This document shows, one piece after another, positions 1 to 7,324 of a DNA stretch of 64,000 nucleotides. Both the position numbers and the translations under genes were made by a program. Source of the DNA: Solitalea agri (GTDB lineage: Bacteria; Bacteroidota; Bacteroidia; Sphingobacteriales; Sphingobacteriaceae); NCBI RefSeq assembly GCF_023914155.1, contig NZ_JAMWYS010000024.1:434001-498000 (forward strand), read 5' to 3'. The notes beneath the pieces are model-generated. The model searched no databases and was not told the origin of the DNA. It worked only from the letters and a program-made list of their open reading frames with translations. Every line of letters starts with the position of its first letter. Within the stretch, counting starts at the first letter, position 1.

Positions 1-189
1 CATGGTTCCGCTGATGTCGAACATATCCGAAGCATCACTAAGTCCAAGCTTGTACCACGGCATGGACTTACCACCCATTAAATAGCTATCCTTGTTTTCT
101 TTCGCTTTTTTTCGATACCATAGGCCTATTAAAACGGTTGTAATCAAATACATTACAACAATGGCCACGTCAATGAGTTGAAGTTTCAT
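1..189 (-). CDS. Sodium:solute symporter, N-terminal fragment
   Basis: The reverse strand from base 189 is open to the window edge and gives 63 residues with an N-out first membrane segment (LIDVAIVVMYLITTVLIGLW), a basic loop and the stretch SYLMGGKSMPWYKLGLSDASDMFD. A YLxGG...PWW-like segment after TM1 is typical of the SSS (SLC5-like) family, which imports sugars or other solutes with sodium. The rest of the gene lies outside the window. It sits 21 bases downstream of the GH26 mannanase on the same strand, so it probably imports manno-oligosaccharides or mannose released by that enzyme; this role is inference. Confidence 0.8.
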   Translation of the reverse strand, partial: MKLQLIDVAIVVMYLITTVLIGLWYRKKAKENKDSYLMGGKSMPWYKLGLSDASDMFDISGTM

Positions 190-210
190 ATAATTTGGTT
201 GGATTCTTTT

Positions 211-1335
211 TTAAAGTTTTTGGTTTTTATAAATCGATAACGGAGTTAGCTTATCCTCGAAAATAATCTTAGGATCAGCATAAAACTTCTTAAAATCATC
301 AGCACTTTGCTGACCCGGATAAGGAGCATAGTGATGAGCAGGACGGTCGTTTCGCCACACCAATACATAAGCCATATTATACTTGACCAATACAGGCATC
401 AATGTTTGCGTCCACCAGGTTGAATTAGGAACACGCTCATAACCTGTTTCAGTTAAAGCCGGAATTTTATTGTGCTCCACAGCAACTTGTTGTAACAAGC
501 TCAACTGGCCATCCAATTTTTTCTGATAAGCCTGTAAATCATCGAAGCAATAAATATCAAAGCCCAAAACATCTACGTAATCATCGCCCGGGTAACGTTC
601 GAGGTATTTTTCTTTTGAAGAGAAATCGGCTGAAGAATAGGCAAAAAGCAGGTTGTGCAAACCTTTCGTTTTAGTTAGGTAATCAACCGTAAAGCGCCAA
701 AGCGATTTGAATTCGTCGACGGTACTAACATTTTCGCACCACCAGAACCAGGTTCCGGTATGTTCATGGAATGGACGGAAGATAATTGGAATAGCCTTGC
801 CTTCGTCGGTTTTCAGGCTGCCTACAAAAGCAGCAACCTTATCTAAGTAAGCTTTATATAACTCGTGCTTAGCACCACCCGGAATAATTTGTGTTACGAT
901 ATGCTGAGTGGTATCCCAAGCCGATTTATGATCTATTGGATTGGTAGTGTGCCAGCTAATTGTATTAATGCCTCCTCTTTTATACACATCTTTAATAAAT
1001 TGACGCAAGCGATCGAAGGGAACGCCGTCCAGTTCTTTCAAACTATCCAGTTCGACGTGGCCCATGTCCCATCCATAAACAGCCGGATAAGTACCTGTTA
1101 CACTTTTCACATCTGAACGGCCTTCTTCATTTCTCCATCCAACACCATATGCCAAATCGTCCTGATGACCGAACAAAGTATATTTTTCTGCAAGTTTCTT
1201 AAGATTTGTATAAAGAGCTTTGGTTTCTGGATTCGCTTTTCTATCTGCTGTTTGATTGCTTCTTTGAGCAAAACAACCACTACTGACTATTGCACACAGC
1301 ACAATAAATGCGCATACTTTTTTTACCACAATCAT
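211..1335 (-). CDS. GH26 family beta-mannanase, exported
   Basis: Glycoside hydrolase of family 26, which cleaves beta-1,4-mannosidic bonds with retention. Seen: an export signal in residues 1-24 (hydrophobic core then SSGC21; the cysteine could be lipidated but the -3 position is not ideal), then one catalytic domain. The hallmark RPFHE...WFWW places the acid/base at E191, and ALTETG places the nucleophile at E296. At 374 residues it is a single-domain enzyme of normal size with no carbohydrate-binding module. It precedes a sodium:solute symporter by 21 bases on the same strand and is divergent from an AraC regulator at 1548, which suggests a small mannan or glucomannan utilisation unit. GH26 also contains xylanases and lichenases, so the exact substrate is not fixed by sequence alone. 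Confidence 0.88.
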   Translation of the reverse strand: MIVVKKVCAFIVLCAIVSSGCFAQRSNQTADRKANPETKALYTNLKKLAEKYTLFGHQDDLAYGVGWRNEEGRSDVKSVTGTYPAVYGWDMGHVELDSLKELDGVPFDRLRQFIKDVYKRGGINTISWHTTNPIDHKSAWDTTQHIVTQIIPGGAKHELYKAYLDKVAAFVGSLKTDEGKAIPIIFRPFHEHTGTWFWWCENVSTVDEFKSLWRFTVDYLTKTKGLHNLLFAYSSADFSSKEKYLERYPGDDYVDVLGFDIYCFDDLQAYQKKLDGQLSLLQQVAVEHNKIPALTETGYERVPNSTWWTQTLMPVLVKYNMAYVLVWRNDRPAHHYAPYPGQQSADDFKKFYADPKIIFEDKLTPLSIYKNQKL

Positions 1336-1547
1336 TAAATACTAAATCGGTTGAAAACAATAAATTGGTTATGTCAAACATAAGCTAGTTTGAACTAAAA
1401 GATTAATATTATTTTAACTTTTAATTATACTAAGAAATCAAAATAGCTTATTACAATGCTAATTAACAATTATTTTAAGCAATACTTTTTTTACTCAATA
1501 ATAGCTGTATATTCACAAACTATTATGTATTTATTTATCGTCAACTA

Positions 1548-2426
1548 ATGAATAATAACATCACTAGAGAAATTACACCGTTAACCCAGAGTGATTGCTT
1601 TACCATTTTTTCGAGAACCAAGAAAGAATTTGACTTCCCCCTACATTACCATGAGGAATACGAGCTTAACTTAATATTAAATGCAAAAGGCGCCAAACGA
1701 ATTGTTGGCGATCATATAGATGTGATTAACGATGCAGAACTTGTATTTGTGGGGCCCAATTTAACGCATGCATGGTTTACACACCAATGCACCAGCCAGG
1801 CCATTGTGGAGGTAACCATCCAGTTCCATAAGGATTTATTTGACGCCAAGTTCATGAGGAGAAACCAATTGAGCCTGATCCGCAATATGTTTGAGCATTC
1901 GCAAAAGGGCATTCTTTTCTCAGAAGAAACCATCGACCGCTTAAAAACGCGCATTTTAACACTCAACCAAAAAAACGGCTTTGATTCAGTGCTAGAGCTT
2001 TTATCCATTTTGCACGATCTTTCTTCGTCGCGGAATATGCGTACACTGTCTGATGCGAGCTTTAATAACGAACAGTTTAATTATAACAGTCGCCGTATTG
2101 AAAAGGTATTTGAGTACATGAATGTGAACTACGGCAAGCAGATTTCGCTAGCAGAAGTTTCAAAACTGGCCAATATGCCTGAAGTTTCGTTCAGCAGGTT
2201 TATAAAGAAACGTACCGGAAATACCTTTATCGATAGTTTAAATGAGATCAGGCTGGGACATGCCACTCGCATGCTGATTGACAGCACCCAAACTGTAGCC
2301 GAAATCGCCTACCGTTGTGGTTTTAACAATATTTCAAACTTCAACCGGATTTTCAAGAAAAAGAAAAACTGTACTCCTAAAGAATTCCGAGACAGTTACA
2401 CAAATGGATCGAGGGTATTTATCTAA
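1548..2426 (+). CDS. AraC family transcriptional regulator
   Basis: One-component regulator of 292 residues. The first 100 residues resemble an AraC-type cupin sensor (PLHYHEEYELNLIL, then a conserved G-D-H turn and FVGPNLTHAW). Residues about 185-285 hold two helix-turn-helix units; YRCGFNNISNFNRIFKKKKN followed by CTPKEFR is the standard second-helix signature. The gene is divergent from the GH26/symporter genes across 212 bases, so it probably controls them in response to a mannose-type sugar, as AraC regulators do beside carbohydrate genes in this phylum. The effector is not deducible. Confidence 0.9.
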   Translation: MNNNITREITPLTQSDCFTIFSRTKKEFDFPLHYHEEYELNLILNAKGAKRIVGDHIDVINDAELVFVGPNLTHAWFTHQCTSQAIVEVTIQFHKDLFDAKFMRRNQLSLIRNMFEHSQKGILFSEETIDRLKTRILTLNQKNGFDSVLELLSILHDLSSSRNMRTLSDASFNNEQFNYNSRRIEKVFEYMNVNYGKQISLAEVSKLANMPEVSFSRFIKKRTGNTFIDSLNEIRLGHATRMLIDSTQTVAEIAYRCGFNNISNFNRIFKKKKNCTPKEFRDSYTNGSRVFI

Positions 2427-2431
2427 GATCT

Positions 2432-2493
2432 CTCGCTAAGACGCAAAGGCCGAAGAAGCATCACTATTTTCTGCGGATTTGCGTCTCTGCGAG
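2432..2493. repeat. Inverted repeat between convergent genes
   Basis: Arms CTCGCTAAGACGCAAA (2432-2447) and TTTGCGTCTCTGCGAG (2478-2493) are nearly complementary around a 30-base loop. It lies between the stop codons of the AraC gene and the DHFR-like gene. No T run follows on either side, so it looks more like a dispersed palindromic repeat than a classical terminator, although it may do that job. Confidence 0.55.
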
Positions 2494-2497
2494 TCTA

Positions 2498-3121
2498 TTA
2501 TTTATTAATCACTTTATAACGTATGTGAGTTACTTCCGAAGAATTAATAGCTTCGATAATTTCAAAAGAAAACTTATCAGTATCTAGGTTTTCAAATAAT
2601 CGAACACCTTTACCTAGTAACAACGGCACTTGATGAATAATCAACTCCTCAATCAATCCCGCATTTAAGTATTGTTGAATAACGTTCGCTCCGCCTGAAA
2701 TGCGAATATCCTTATCTCCTGCCGCTGCCTTTGCTTTTTCGAGAGCGCTATAAACTCCATCATTTTCGAAGTAGAAAGTTGTGCCACCCTTTCGCACCCA
2801 AGGTTCACGGATTTCATGGGTTAATACAAATACCGGGCAATGAAAAGGGGCATCTTCGGGCCAATTCGCTTCACCTTCCACAAACATATTTTTGCCTAAA
2901 ATATTAGCTCCTATCCTTTCGAATATTACTTTGGCAATGTCGTTATCCTTCCCGGTTTCACCATCATCACCTAAACCCAAATGCTGTCGAAAAATCTGCT
3001 GTTTAAAAACCCATTCATGAATGGCCAATCCGCCTTCGCCTAATGGCGCTTGAGGGCCGCCATTTAAGCCGGCCATAAAGCCATCCAATGAAACGCCAAC
3101 ACTAACAAAGATCTTGCTCAT
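2498..3121 (-). CDS. Dihydrofolate reductase-family protein (RibD C-terminal fold)
   Basis: A 207-residue protein of the RibD C-terminal/DHFR-like family. Seen: the start MSKIFVSVGVSLDGFMAG, where the SxDG turn is the family's N-terminal mark, and the C-terminal run ISGGANVIQQYLNAGLIEEL with LLLGKGVRLFENL, typical of the NADPH-binding half. Such stand-alone proteins are common in Bacteroidota; their substrates are mostly unknown and they should not be called FolA. It is monocistronic, converging on the AraC gene. A second, distant member lies at 3746. Confidence 0.85.
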   Translation of the reverse strand: MSKIFVSVGVSLDGFMAGLNGGPQAPLGEGGLAIHEWVFKQQIFRQHLGLGDDGETGKDNDIAKVIFERIGANILGKNMFVEGEANWPEDAPFHCPVFVLTHEIREPWVRKGGTTFYFENDGVYSALEKAKAAAGDKDIRISGGANVIQQYLNAGLIEELIIHQVPLLLGKGVRLFENLDTDKFSFEIIEAINSSEVTHIRYKVINK

Positions 3122-3150
3122 AATACAGTGGTTAATTATGTTATACTTTT

Positions 3151-3232
3151 ACGCTTCGACTACGCTCAGCGTGACTATCCAACAAATTCTATAATACTTA
3201 ACAATGCAGTCAGCCTGAGCGGAGTCGAAGGC
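3151..3232. repeat. REP-like palindromic pair in intergenic DNA
   Basis: ACGCTTCGACTACGCTCAGC (from 3151, continuing GTGAC) and GTCAGCCTGAGCGGAGTCGA (from 3209, continuing AGGC) are opposite-strand versions of one motif. More copies lie at 4404 and 4498. Words built on CTGAGCGnAGTCGAAG are a common dispersed repeat in Bacteroidota genomes. The same gap (3122-3326) also holds low-complexity words such as GTACTTTGTACTTTTAATC. Confidence 0.7.
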
Positions 3233-3326
3233 TTTTAACAAATGAGCTTCGACTAGGCTTGACAAAAGCCACAAGAGTACTTTGTACTTTTAATCTTGTA
3301 CTTCTGACTTTTGACTTTGCACTTTT

Positions 3327-3722
3327 TTATAAATACTGTTTCAACCATTCTTTCGCTTCTTCTGCGTTTTGAAAATTCCTCATCGGAATAGGCGGCTGCT
3401 TTAATTTAAATAAGATATTCATAATCAACAGCGCTAATCCGGGTTTTGAAACCATGGCCATGGCAGTATAGATCTCCGGCAGTTTTTCGGTTGAAAACTT
3501 ACGGGTAGCTTTATCCGGCATTGGTGAATTAGCAAGGTAGATCAATAAAGGAACCGGCTTATTTCCTGTAATTTCTTTAACTAGCTTTACGTTCCCTCCA
3601 ATATTGGCCACCGTTCGTTTTATACTTTTTGAAAGCGATACTAAAATCCCTTCATCCATCCAGTAAGTGGCGATTTCGCCTTCTATAATTTCTCTATCAG
3701 TTGGTGGTTTTATTTCAGTCAT
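3327..3722 (-). CDS. SpoIIAA-like/DUF7793-type protein
   Basis: A 131-residue soluble protein with no signal peptide or membrane segment. The pattern TYWMDEGILVSLSKSIKRT, a long amphipathic helix, LLIYLANSP, then a helix and the end FQNAEEAKEWLKQYL fits the STAS/SpoIIAA-like fold (the DUF7793 type seen in Bacteroidota). STAS proteins usually act as protein-interaction modules; no partner kinase or sigma factor is adjacent. It ends 23 bases after the next minus-strand gene start, so it could be co-transcribed with the DHFR-like gene at 3746. Function unknown. Confidence 0.6.
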   Translation of the reverse strand: MTEIKPPTDREIIEGEIATYWMDEGILVSLSKSIKRTVANIGGNVKLVKEITGNKPVPLLIYLANSPMPDKATRKFSTEKLPEIYTAMAMVSKPGLALLIMNILFKLKQPPIPMRNFQNAEEAKEWLKQYL

Positions 3723-3745
3723 TGATTAAATATGAAGCGCTAAAG

Positions 3746-4303
3746 TTAATTGATTGGTTGATAGGTTAGCATCACCACCCCACTTTTAAAGGTTTTTGTA
3801 TCGATAAGTTTAAGATCGAGCTGATGTTTTACGTTATTAAAAATTGGGATTCCATTGCCAATAGCAACCGGGTCGATCATGATCTGATACTCATCGATCA
3901 ATCCTGCCTCTGCCAATTGCGATACAATACTTCCACTACCCAAAACGGTCAGACTTTTCGAGGATGCTTGTTTCAGACTTTTCACTTCTTCCACTAAGTC
4001 CCCGCTTAATATTTTCGTATTCTCCCATGCAGCATTTTTAAGGGTTTTAGAGAATACGATTTTCTCAGCTTTGTTCATGCCTTCGGACACAACAGGGTCG
4101 TTCTCCATTGCAAACGGTGTTGGCCAGTAACTCGCCATCATTTCATAGGTAACACGACCAAACAATAAAACGCTGTCGAACTGAAGCATGTCACCGGCAA
4201 ACTCATTCTCCTCTGAACCATGCTTATGCCAGTTAATATCTTCGTTGGGCCCTTTATAAAAGCCATTCAACGTAATGAAATTGAAAATATTGAGCTTTGC
4301 CAT
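3746..4303 (-). CDS. Dihydrofolate reductase-family protein (second)
   Basis: A 185-residue member of the RibD C-terminal/DHFR-like family. Seen: N-terminal FITLNGFYKGPNEDINWH, where TLNGF stands in place of the usual SLDGF, LLFGRVTYEMMASYWPT, and the C-terminal LTVLGSGSIVSQLAEAGLIDEYQIMIDPVAIGNG. These are the NADPH-fold signatures of the family. It is only loosely similar to the protein at 2498, so the two are not a recent duplication. It is followed after 23 bases by the SpoIIAA-like gene on the same strand. Substrate unknown. Confidence 0.83.
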   Translation of the reverse strand: MAKLNIFNFITLNGFYKGPNEDINWHKHGSEENEFAGDMLQFDSVLLFGRVTYEMMASYWPTPFAMENDPVVSEGMNKAEKIVFSKTLKNAAWENTKILSGDLVEEVKSLKQASSKSLTVLGSGSIVSQLAEAGLIDEYQIMIDPVAIGNGIPIFNNVKHQLDLKLIDTKTFKSGVVMLTYQPIN

Positions 4304-4403
4304 AGTGAATAGTTAATAGATCATAGACCATAGTCCATGGTTGATGATGGATTAATAAACCAAAGGGTTACGCAGAGTTTCACAGAGTTTTAACCTGCTT
4401 CTT

Positions 4404-4530
4404 GAGGTCAGCCTGAGCGGAGTCGAAGGCTTGCGAGAAATACGCTTCCACTTCGCTGAAGATGACAATCGATAATAAGATTATGAACCTTGTTTATGAG
4501 GTCAGCCTGAGCGGAGTCGAAGGCTTGCGA
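4404..4530. repeat. Two near-identical REP-like repeats
   Basis: A 33-base word starting GAGGTCAGCCTGAGCGGAGT is present without mismatch at 4404-4436 and 4498-4530 and is related to the copy at 3209-3232. Each is followed by a partly complementary segment (TACGCTTCCACTTCGCTGAA; ATACACTTTGACTCC), so each unit could fold. They fill the 334-base gap 4304-4637, which also contains a palindromic word family around 4316-4350 (CATAGACCATAGTCCATGG) and TACTTTGTACTTTTCCC near 4607. No gene is seen in this gap. Confidence 0.7.
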
Positions 4531-4637
4531 CAGATACACTTTGACTCCACACAGCGTGAGTGTTATTGCACTTCTAATATCGTAAATCTATAATCTTCCT
4601 TCCCCTTGTACTTTGTACTTTTCCCTTTGTACTTTAC

Positions 4638-5063
4638 TTAATTTTCTTCTGTATATTTTTTAAAGTTATTCAAAATTGCCTGCCAGCCGCTTTTTTGTAA
4701 CTCAACCGGATTTTCTGTTTCAGCATCAAAAATTTCGGTCACATGCGTTTCATTACCGCTACCGGCAAACTTAACTTCCACCTGACGACCATCGCCCAGC
4801 GAATAAACAATCAGTTCATTTTCTTTCACATCGTCATAAACACCCCCGAAATCAAAACCCATACTCCCGTCTTTAGCCTCCATACGTGCCAAAAACTTAC
4901 CTCCTATACGCACATCATTTTCGGCATGCGGTGTATGCCAATCATCAGATGCACTATTCCATTTAGTGATGTGTTCGGGGCCGATCCAATACTGCCATAC
5001 TTTTTCAACCGGAGCATTTACGATGGTTTCTACTGTTACTTTAGTTCTGTTTTCTATTGTCAT
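4638..5063 (-). CDS. SRPBCC/AHSA1-domain protein
   Basis: A 141-residue protein of the START/Bet v1-like (SRPBCC) superfamily, AHSA1 subgroup. Seen: TVETIVNAPVEKVWQYWIGPEHITKW at the start, the FDFGGVYDDVKENELIVYSL strand pattern and HVTEIFDAETENPVELQKSGWQAILNNFKKY at the end, the usual C-terminal helix. Members bind hydrophobic ligands or Hsp90-like partners; most bacterial ones are uncharacterised. It is soluble, full-length for the family and monocistronic. Confidence 0.85.
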   Translation of the reverse strand: MTIENRTKVTVETIVNAPVEKVWQYWIGPEHITKWNSASDDWHTPHAENDVRIGGKFLARMEAKDGSMGFDFGGVYDDVKENELIVYSLGDGRQVEVKFAGSGNETHVTEIFDAETENPVELQKSGWQAILNNFKKYTEEN

Positions 5064-5126
5064 GATATATGTGTTATTGATGTATAAATTTAATAAAAAG
5101 GACTAGGCGATAATTTTAGTGGGCAG

Positions 5127-5537
5127 TTAATCCGTCAATCTTACCATACATTTTACATCCTTATCGTTCAGATATAACTCTACGCAATATCCTTGCGGAT
5201 CGATATTGGGATGCTTTAATAGTTCTTGAAAAGTACGACCAATACTTTCAAGGTCTTTCATATAATCGGTGATCGTTTGGCTGATGTAATTACCATTTTT
5301 AAGAACCAGGGTTTCGTAGCCCAATTCTTCAGCTTCACCGGGTTTTAATTCTTCGGCAGCAGCGTGATAAACAATACCATGATTGTTTTCCGGACGAGAA
5401 ATGCCAAAGTATTTCCGTTGAGTAGTAAAAGGAATTTTAGAATGCAGGGCTTGATGGGCCGCCAAAACGCCATCGGGAAATGACTTTGCCGTAACATACA
5501 TTACCTTAATATCAGTATCGATTTTTACCGTTTCCAT
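5127..5537 (-). CDS. GyrI-like/effector-binding-fold protein
   Basis: A 136-residue soluble protein. The alternation MYVTAKSFPDGVLAAHQALHSKI, GISRPENNHGIVYHAAAEEL, TLVLKNGNYISQTITDY and CVELYLNDKDVKCMVRL resembles the GyrI-like or SOUL-type effector-binding fold, which in this phylum is often found without a DNA-binding domain and is annotated simply as a transcriptional regulator. No HTH is visible. Ligand and role are unknown. It is the next gene downstream of the SRPBCC gene's start, 63 bases away on the same strand. Confidence 0.6.
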   Translation of the reverse strand: METVKIDTDIKVMYVTAKSFPDGVLAAHQALHSKIPFTTQRKYFGISRPENNHGIVYHAAAEELKPGEAEELGYETLVLKNGNYISQTITDYMKDLESIGRTFQELLKHPNIDPQGYCVELYLNDKDVKCMVRLTD

Positions 5538-5652
5538 TTTACCCTAGTTTTTGTAAGGCTAAAATAAGCAGAGAAAACAGATAAGAAATGGTGCAAAACG
5601 ACAGTTTCGGGGGGCGATTGCGAATAAAAATGTAACAGTTCTAACATCTGGT

Positions 5653-5976
5653 TTATTCCTCAAGATATGGACTTACCGAAACCTTGATCATTTCTATAAG
5701 TTCCGCATCCATAAACTGGTAATCATCCGGAATGTCGAGAATAATCACTTCCTTTTCGACAATTACCATTGGAAAATATTGCTGCAACCGCTGTTTATGC
5801 TTTTTCTCCATCACAAAAATAAGATCAGCCCAGCGAATATGTTTTTCCGACACTTTTATACGCGCTCCATTTTCGGTTCCAGCCGATTGAGCGTGATGAT
5901 AAGGATGGTTTTTAAAGATGGCCTCCGCTGTTGGGCTGCGCCATTGATTTTTACTACAGATGAAAAGTAAGTTCAA
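5653..5976 (-). CDS. Low-molecular-weight protein tyrosine phosphatase-like protein
   Basis: A 107-residue protein with the LMW-PTP active-site loop near the N-terminus: C7-S-K-N-Q-W-R13-S fits CX5RS. AGTENGARIKVSEKHIRWADLIFVMEKKHKQRL follows. Here the usual second half with the DPxG/DPxx catalytic Asp region reads LDIPDDYQFMDAEL, which carries the DIPDxY motif seen in the short bacterial subfamily. At 107 residues it is shorter than classical LMW-PTP (about 155). The frame opens with TTG at 5976; no in-frame ATG precedes the catalytic Cys, so TTG is taken as start. Predicted to dephosphorylate phosphotyrosine or a small phosphate ester. Confidence 0.75.
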   Translation of the reverse strand: MNLLFICSKNQWRSPTAEAIFKNHPYHHAQSAGTENGARIKVSEKHIRWADLIFVMEKKHKQRLQQYFPMVIVEKEVIILDIPDDYQFMDAELIEMIKVSVSPYLEE

Positions 5977-6131
5977 GATTAAATTATTAAAGGCTTAAAA
6001 TTAATAAGCCTTTTCGTCATACCACAAAAGAGTGGGTTAATTCTAATAGTTATTTACAAAAGGGCTTCCTGCGAAATATTAAAAAATTATTTGGATAATA
6101 AATCTGAACGTTTAGTTTTGCAGGCGCTAAA

Positions 6132-6205
6132 GGGGAATTAGCTCAGCTGGCTAGAGTACTTGCCTGGCAGGCAAGGGGTCACCGGTTCGAATCCGGTATT
6201 CTCCA
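6132..6205 (+). tRNA. tRNA-Ala, anticodon GGC
   Basis: A complete cloverleaf is visible: acceptor GGGGAAT (6132-6138) pairs with ATTCTCC (6198-6204), the D arm is GCTC/GAGT, the anticodon stem CTTGC/GCAAG encloses the loop CTGGCAG with anticodon GGC, and the T arm is ACCGG-TTCGAAT-CCGGT. The discriminator base is A6205. CCA is not encoded (CAAC follows). The anticodon reads GCC codons for alanine. The 3' end is repeated in degenerate form at 8295-8320, which marks it as a probable integration site. Confidence 0.95.
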
Positions 6206-6222
6206 CAACTAAATTGATTTAG

Positions 6223-6266
6223 AGCCTATATTTGAAGTTTAACAAACGACAGATATAGGCTTTTTT
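6223..6266 (+). terminator. Rho-independent terminator after tRNA-Ala
   Basis: AGCCTATAT (6223-6231) pairs with ATATAGGCT (6253-6261), followed by six T. It lies 18 bases after the tRNA and would end its transcript. Confidence 0.8.
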
Positions 6267-6660
6267 AATGGATTTTAGTATGGTAGTGCACCTTATGGAT
6301 CATCCTCAGAATCCTTTGGATTTTAAGTTGTGTTCTGCGAACATATCGCACCATCGCCCAAGCGGGCTTCTTTGCTTTGACACCTCGCTCAACTCGCAAG
6401 GGCTCTTGCGTTCAGTCCATGCTAACAAATTCATCCTATCTCTTATCAACCATTTTCATTATGTTAACAAAAAAGAACCACTGCAAATGGCCCTAAAGGC
6501 AAGCGGCGGAACGTTAGCGGCAATCCTATCCTCCTGATGCTGAAAAAATTTCATTTTTCAACTTAAAATCTGACAGATTTTTTGCCAAGTTTTCAGCCGT
6601 CAGCCTGCTGGCATTTGACTTGCATTTCAAGTTTTCTGAAAAAAAATTATTCTTTAACCC
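6267..6660. other. Non-coding stretch inside the putative island
   Basis: About 400 bases between the tRNA terminator and the Hsp20 ribosome-binding site. An 89-codon frame (6268-6537) exists, but its translation has no family features and no ribosome-binding site, so it is not called. The segment GCAAGCGGCGGAACGTTAGC (from 6499) and the region 6540-6650 with short direct and inverted words (CATTTGACTTGCATTTCAAG) resemble non-coding DNA of Bacteroidota mobile elements to me, but I cannot confirm this. The Hsp20 promoter must lie here. Confidence 0.4.
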
Positions 6661-6678
6661 TTTAAAAAGGAGGTCATT

Positions 6679-7119
6679 ATGACACTGGTTAAGTATAACC
6701 CGTCTTCTCCTTCCCGTGGTGGTTGGATGGACGATTTCTTCAGCAGCAGCTTGTTTCCAAACTTCGATTGGGGAAGAACAAGCGCAACAAATACTCCGGC
6801 GGTCAATATCAGGGAAAACCCTGATAACTATGAGTTGGAAGTCGCGGCTCCCAGACTTAATAAAAAAGATTTCGAAGTATCGGTGGAAAATGGTTTGCTG
6901 ACTATCTCCGGGCACAAAGAAACCCAGAGCGAAGAAAACAACAACCATTTCACCCGGAGAGAATTTTCTTACAATTCCTTTAAGCGATCCTTTTCTTTGC
7001 CGGAAGATGTAAAGCAGGATGAAGTGGTTGCCGTTTACCAGAACGGTATCCTCCATGTAACGCTTCCGAAATCAGAACAGGCAAAGGCAAAAGCTCCGCG
7101 CACCATTAAGATTTCTTAA
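6679..7119 (+). CDS. Hsp20/alpha-crystallin small heat shock protein
   Basis: A 146-residue small heat-shock protein that holds unfolding proteins in a refoldable state. Seen: an N-terminal arm with WMDDFFSSSLF, then an alpha-crystallin domain (residues about 38-140): PAVNIRENPDNYELEVAAP, VENGLLTISGHKE, the FTRREFSYNSFKRSFSLPEDV core and the conserved end YQNGILHVTLPK followed by the I-x-I motif IKI. The start is fixed by an unusually good ribosome-binding site, AAGGAGG at 6667-6673, five bases before ATG, which is rare in Bacteroidota. It lies in the segment between the tRNA-Ala gene and its degenerate repeat, so may have come with a mobile element. Confidence 0.93.
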   Translation: MTLVKYNPSSPSRGGWMDDFFSSSLFPNFDWGRTSATNTPAVNIRENPDNYELEVAAPRLNKKDFEVSVENGLLTISGHKETQSEENNNHFTRREFSYNSFKRSFSLPEDVKQDEVVAVYQNGILHVTLPKSEQAKAKAPRTIKIS

Positions 7120-7137
7120 AATTATCCCTTTCTGGCA

Positions 7138-7173
7138 GCAAGGCAGGCAACAGCCCCCTGTTGGCCGCCTTGC
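7138..7173 (+). terminator. Hairpin after hsp20
   Basis: Arms of 16 bases (GCAAGGCAGGCAACAG, 7138-7153; CTGTTGGCCGCCTTGC, 7158-7173) with two mismatches and a CCCC loop. No T run follows, so it may be a weak terminator, an mRNA stabiliser or a processing site between hsp20 and the RteC-like gene. Confidence 0.5.
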
Positions 7174-7324
7174 AGTAATGGAGGGGATATAAATCAAAAA
7201 TCCTAAGAAAGATCATAATAAACTAGTTCCTCTGCTCAGGGAAAAACGAAAAGCGTTTAAAGAAAGAATTTCACCTGAGACAAAACAGTTAAATCAAAAT
7301 AATAATTCTAAAAATCGGGAAGTC

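Noticed and set aside
865-1116. Plus-strand ORF within the GH26 gene
   Set aside because: Shadow of the GH26 coding frame.
6268-6537. 89-codon ORF after the tRNA terminator
   Set aside because: No ribosome-binding site or family feature, and the composition reads as non-coding island DNA.
7138-7173. Hairpin as a CRISPR or riboswitch element
   Set aside because: Single hairpin, no repeats and no conserved aptamer pattern.
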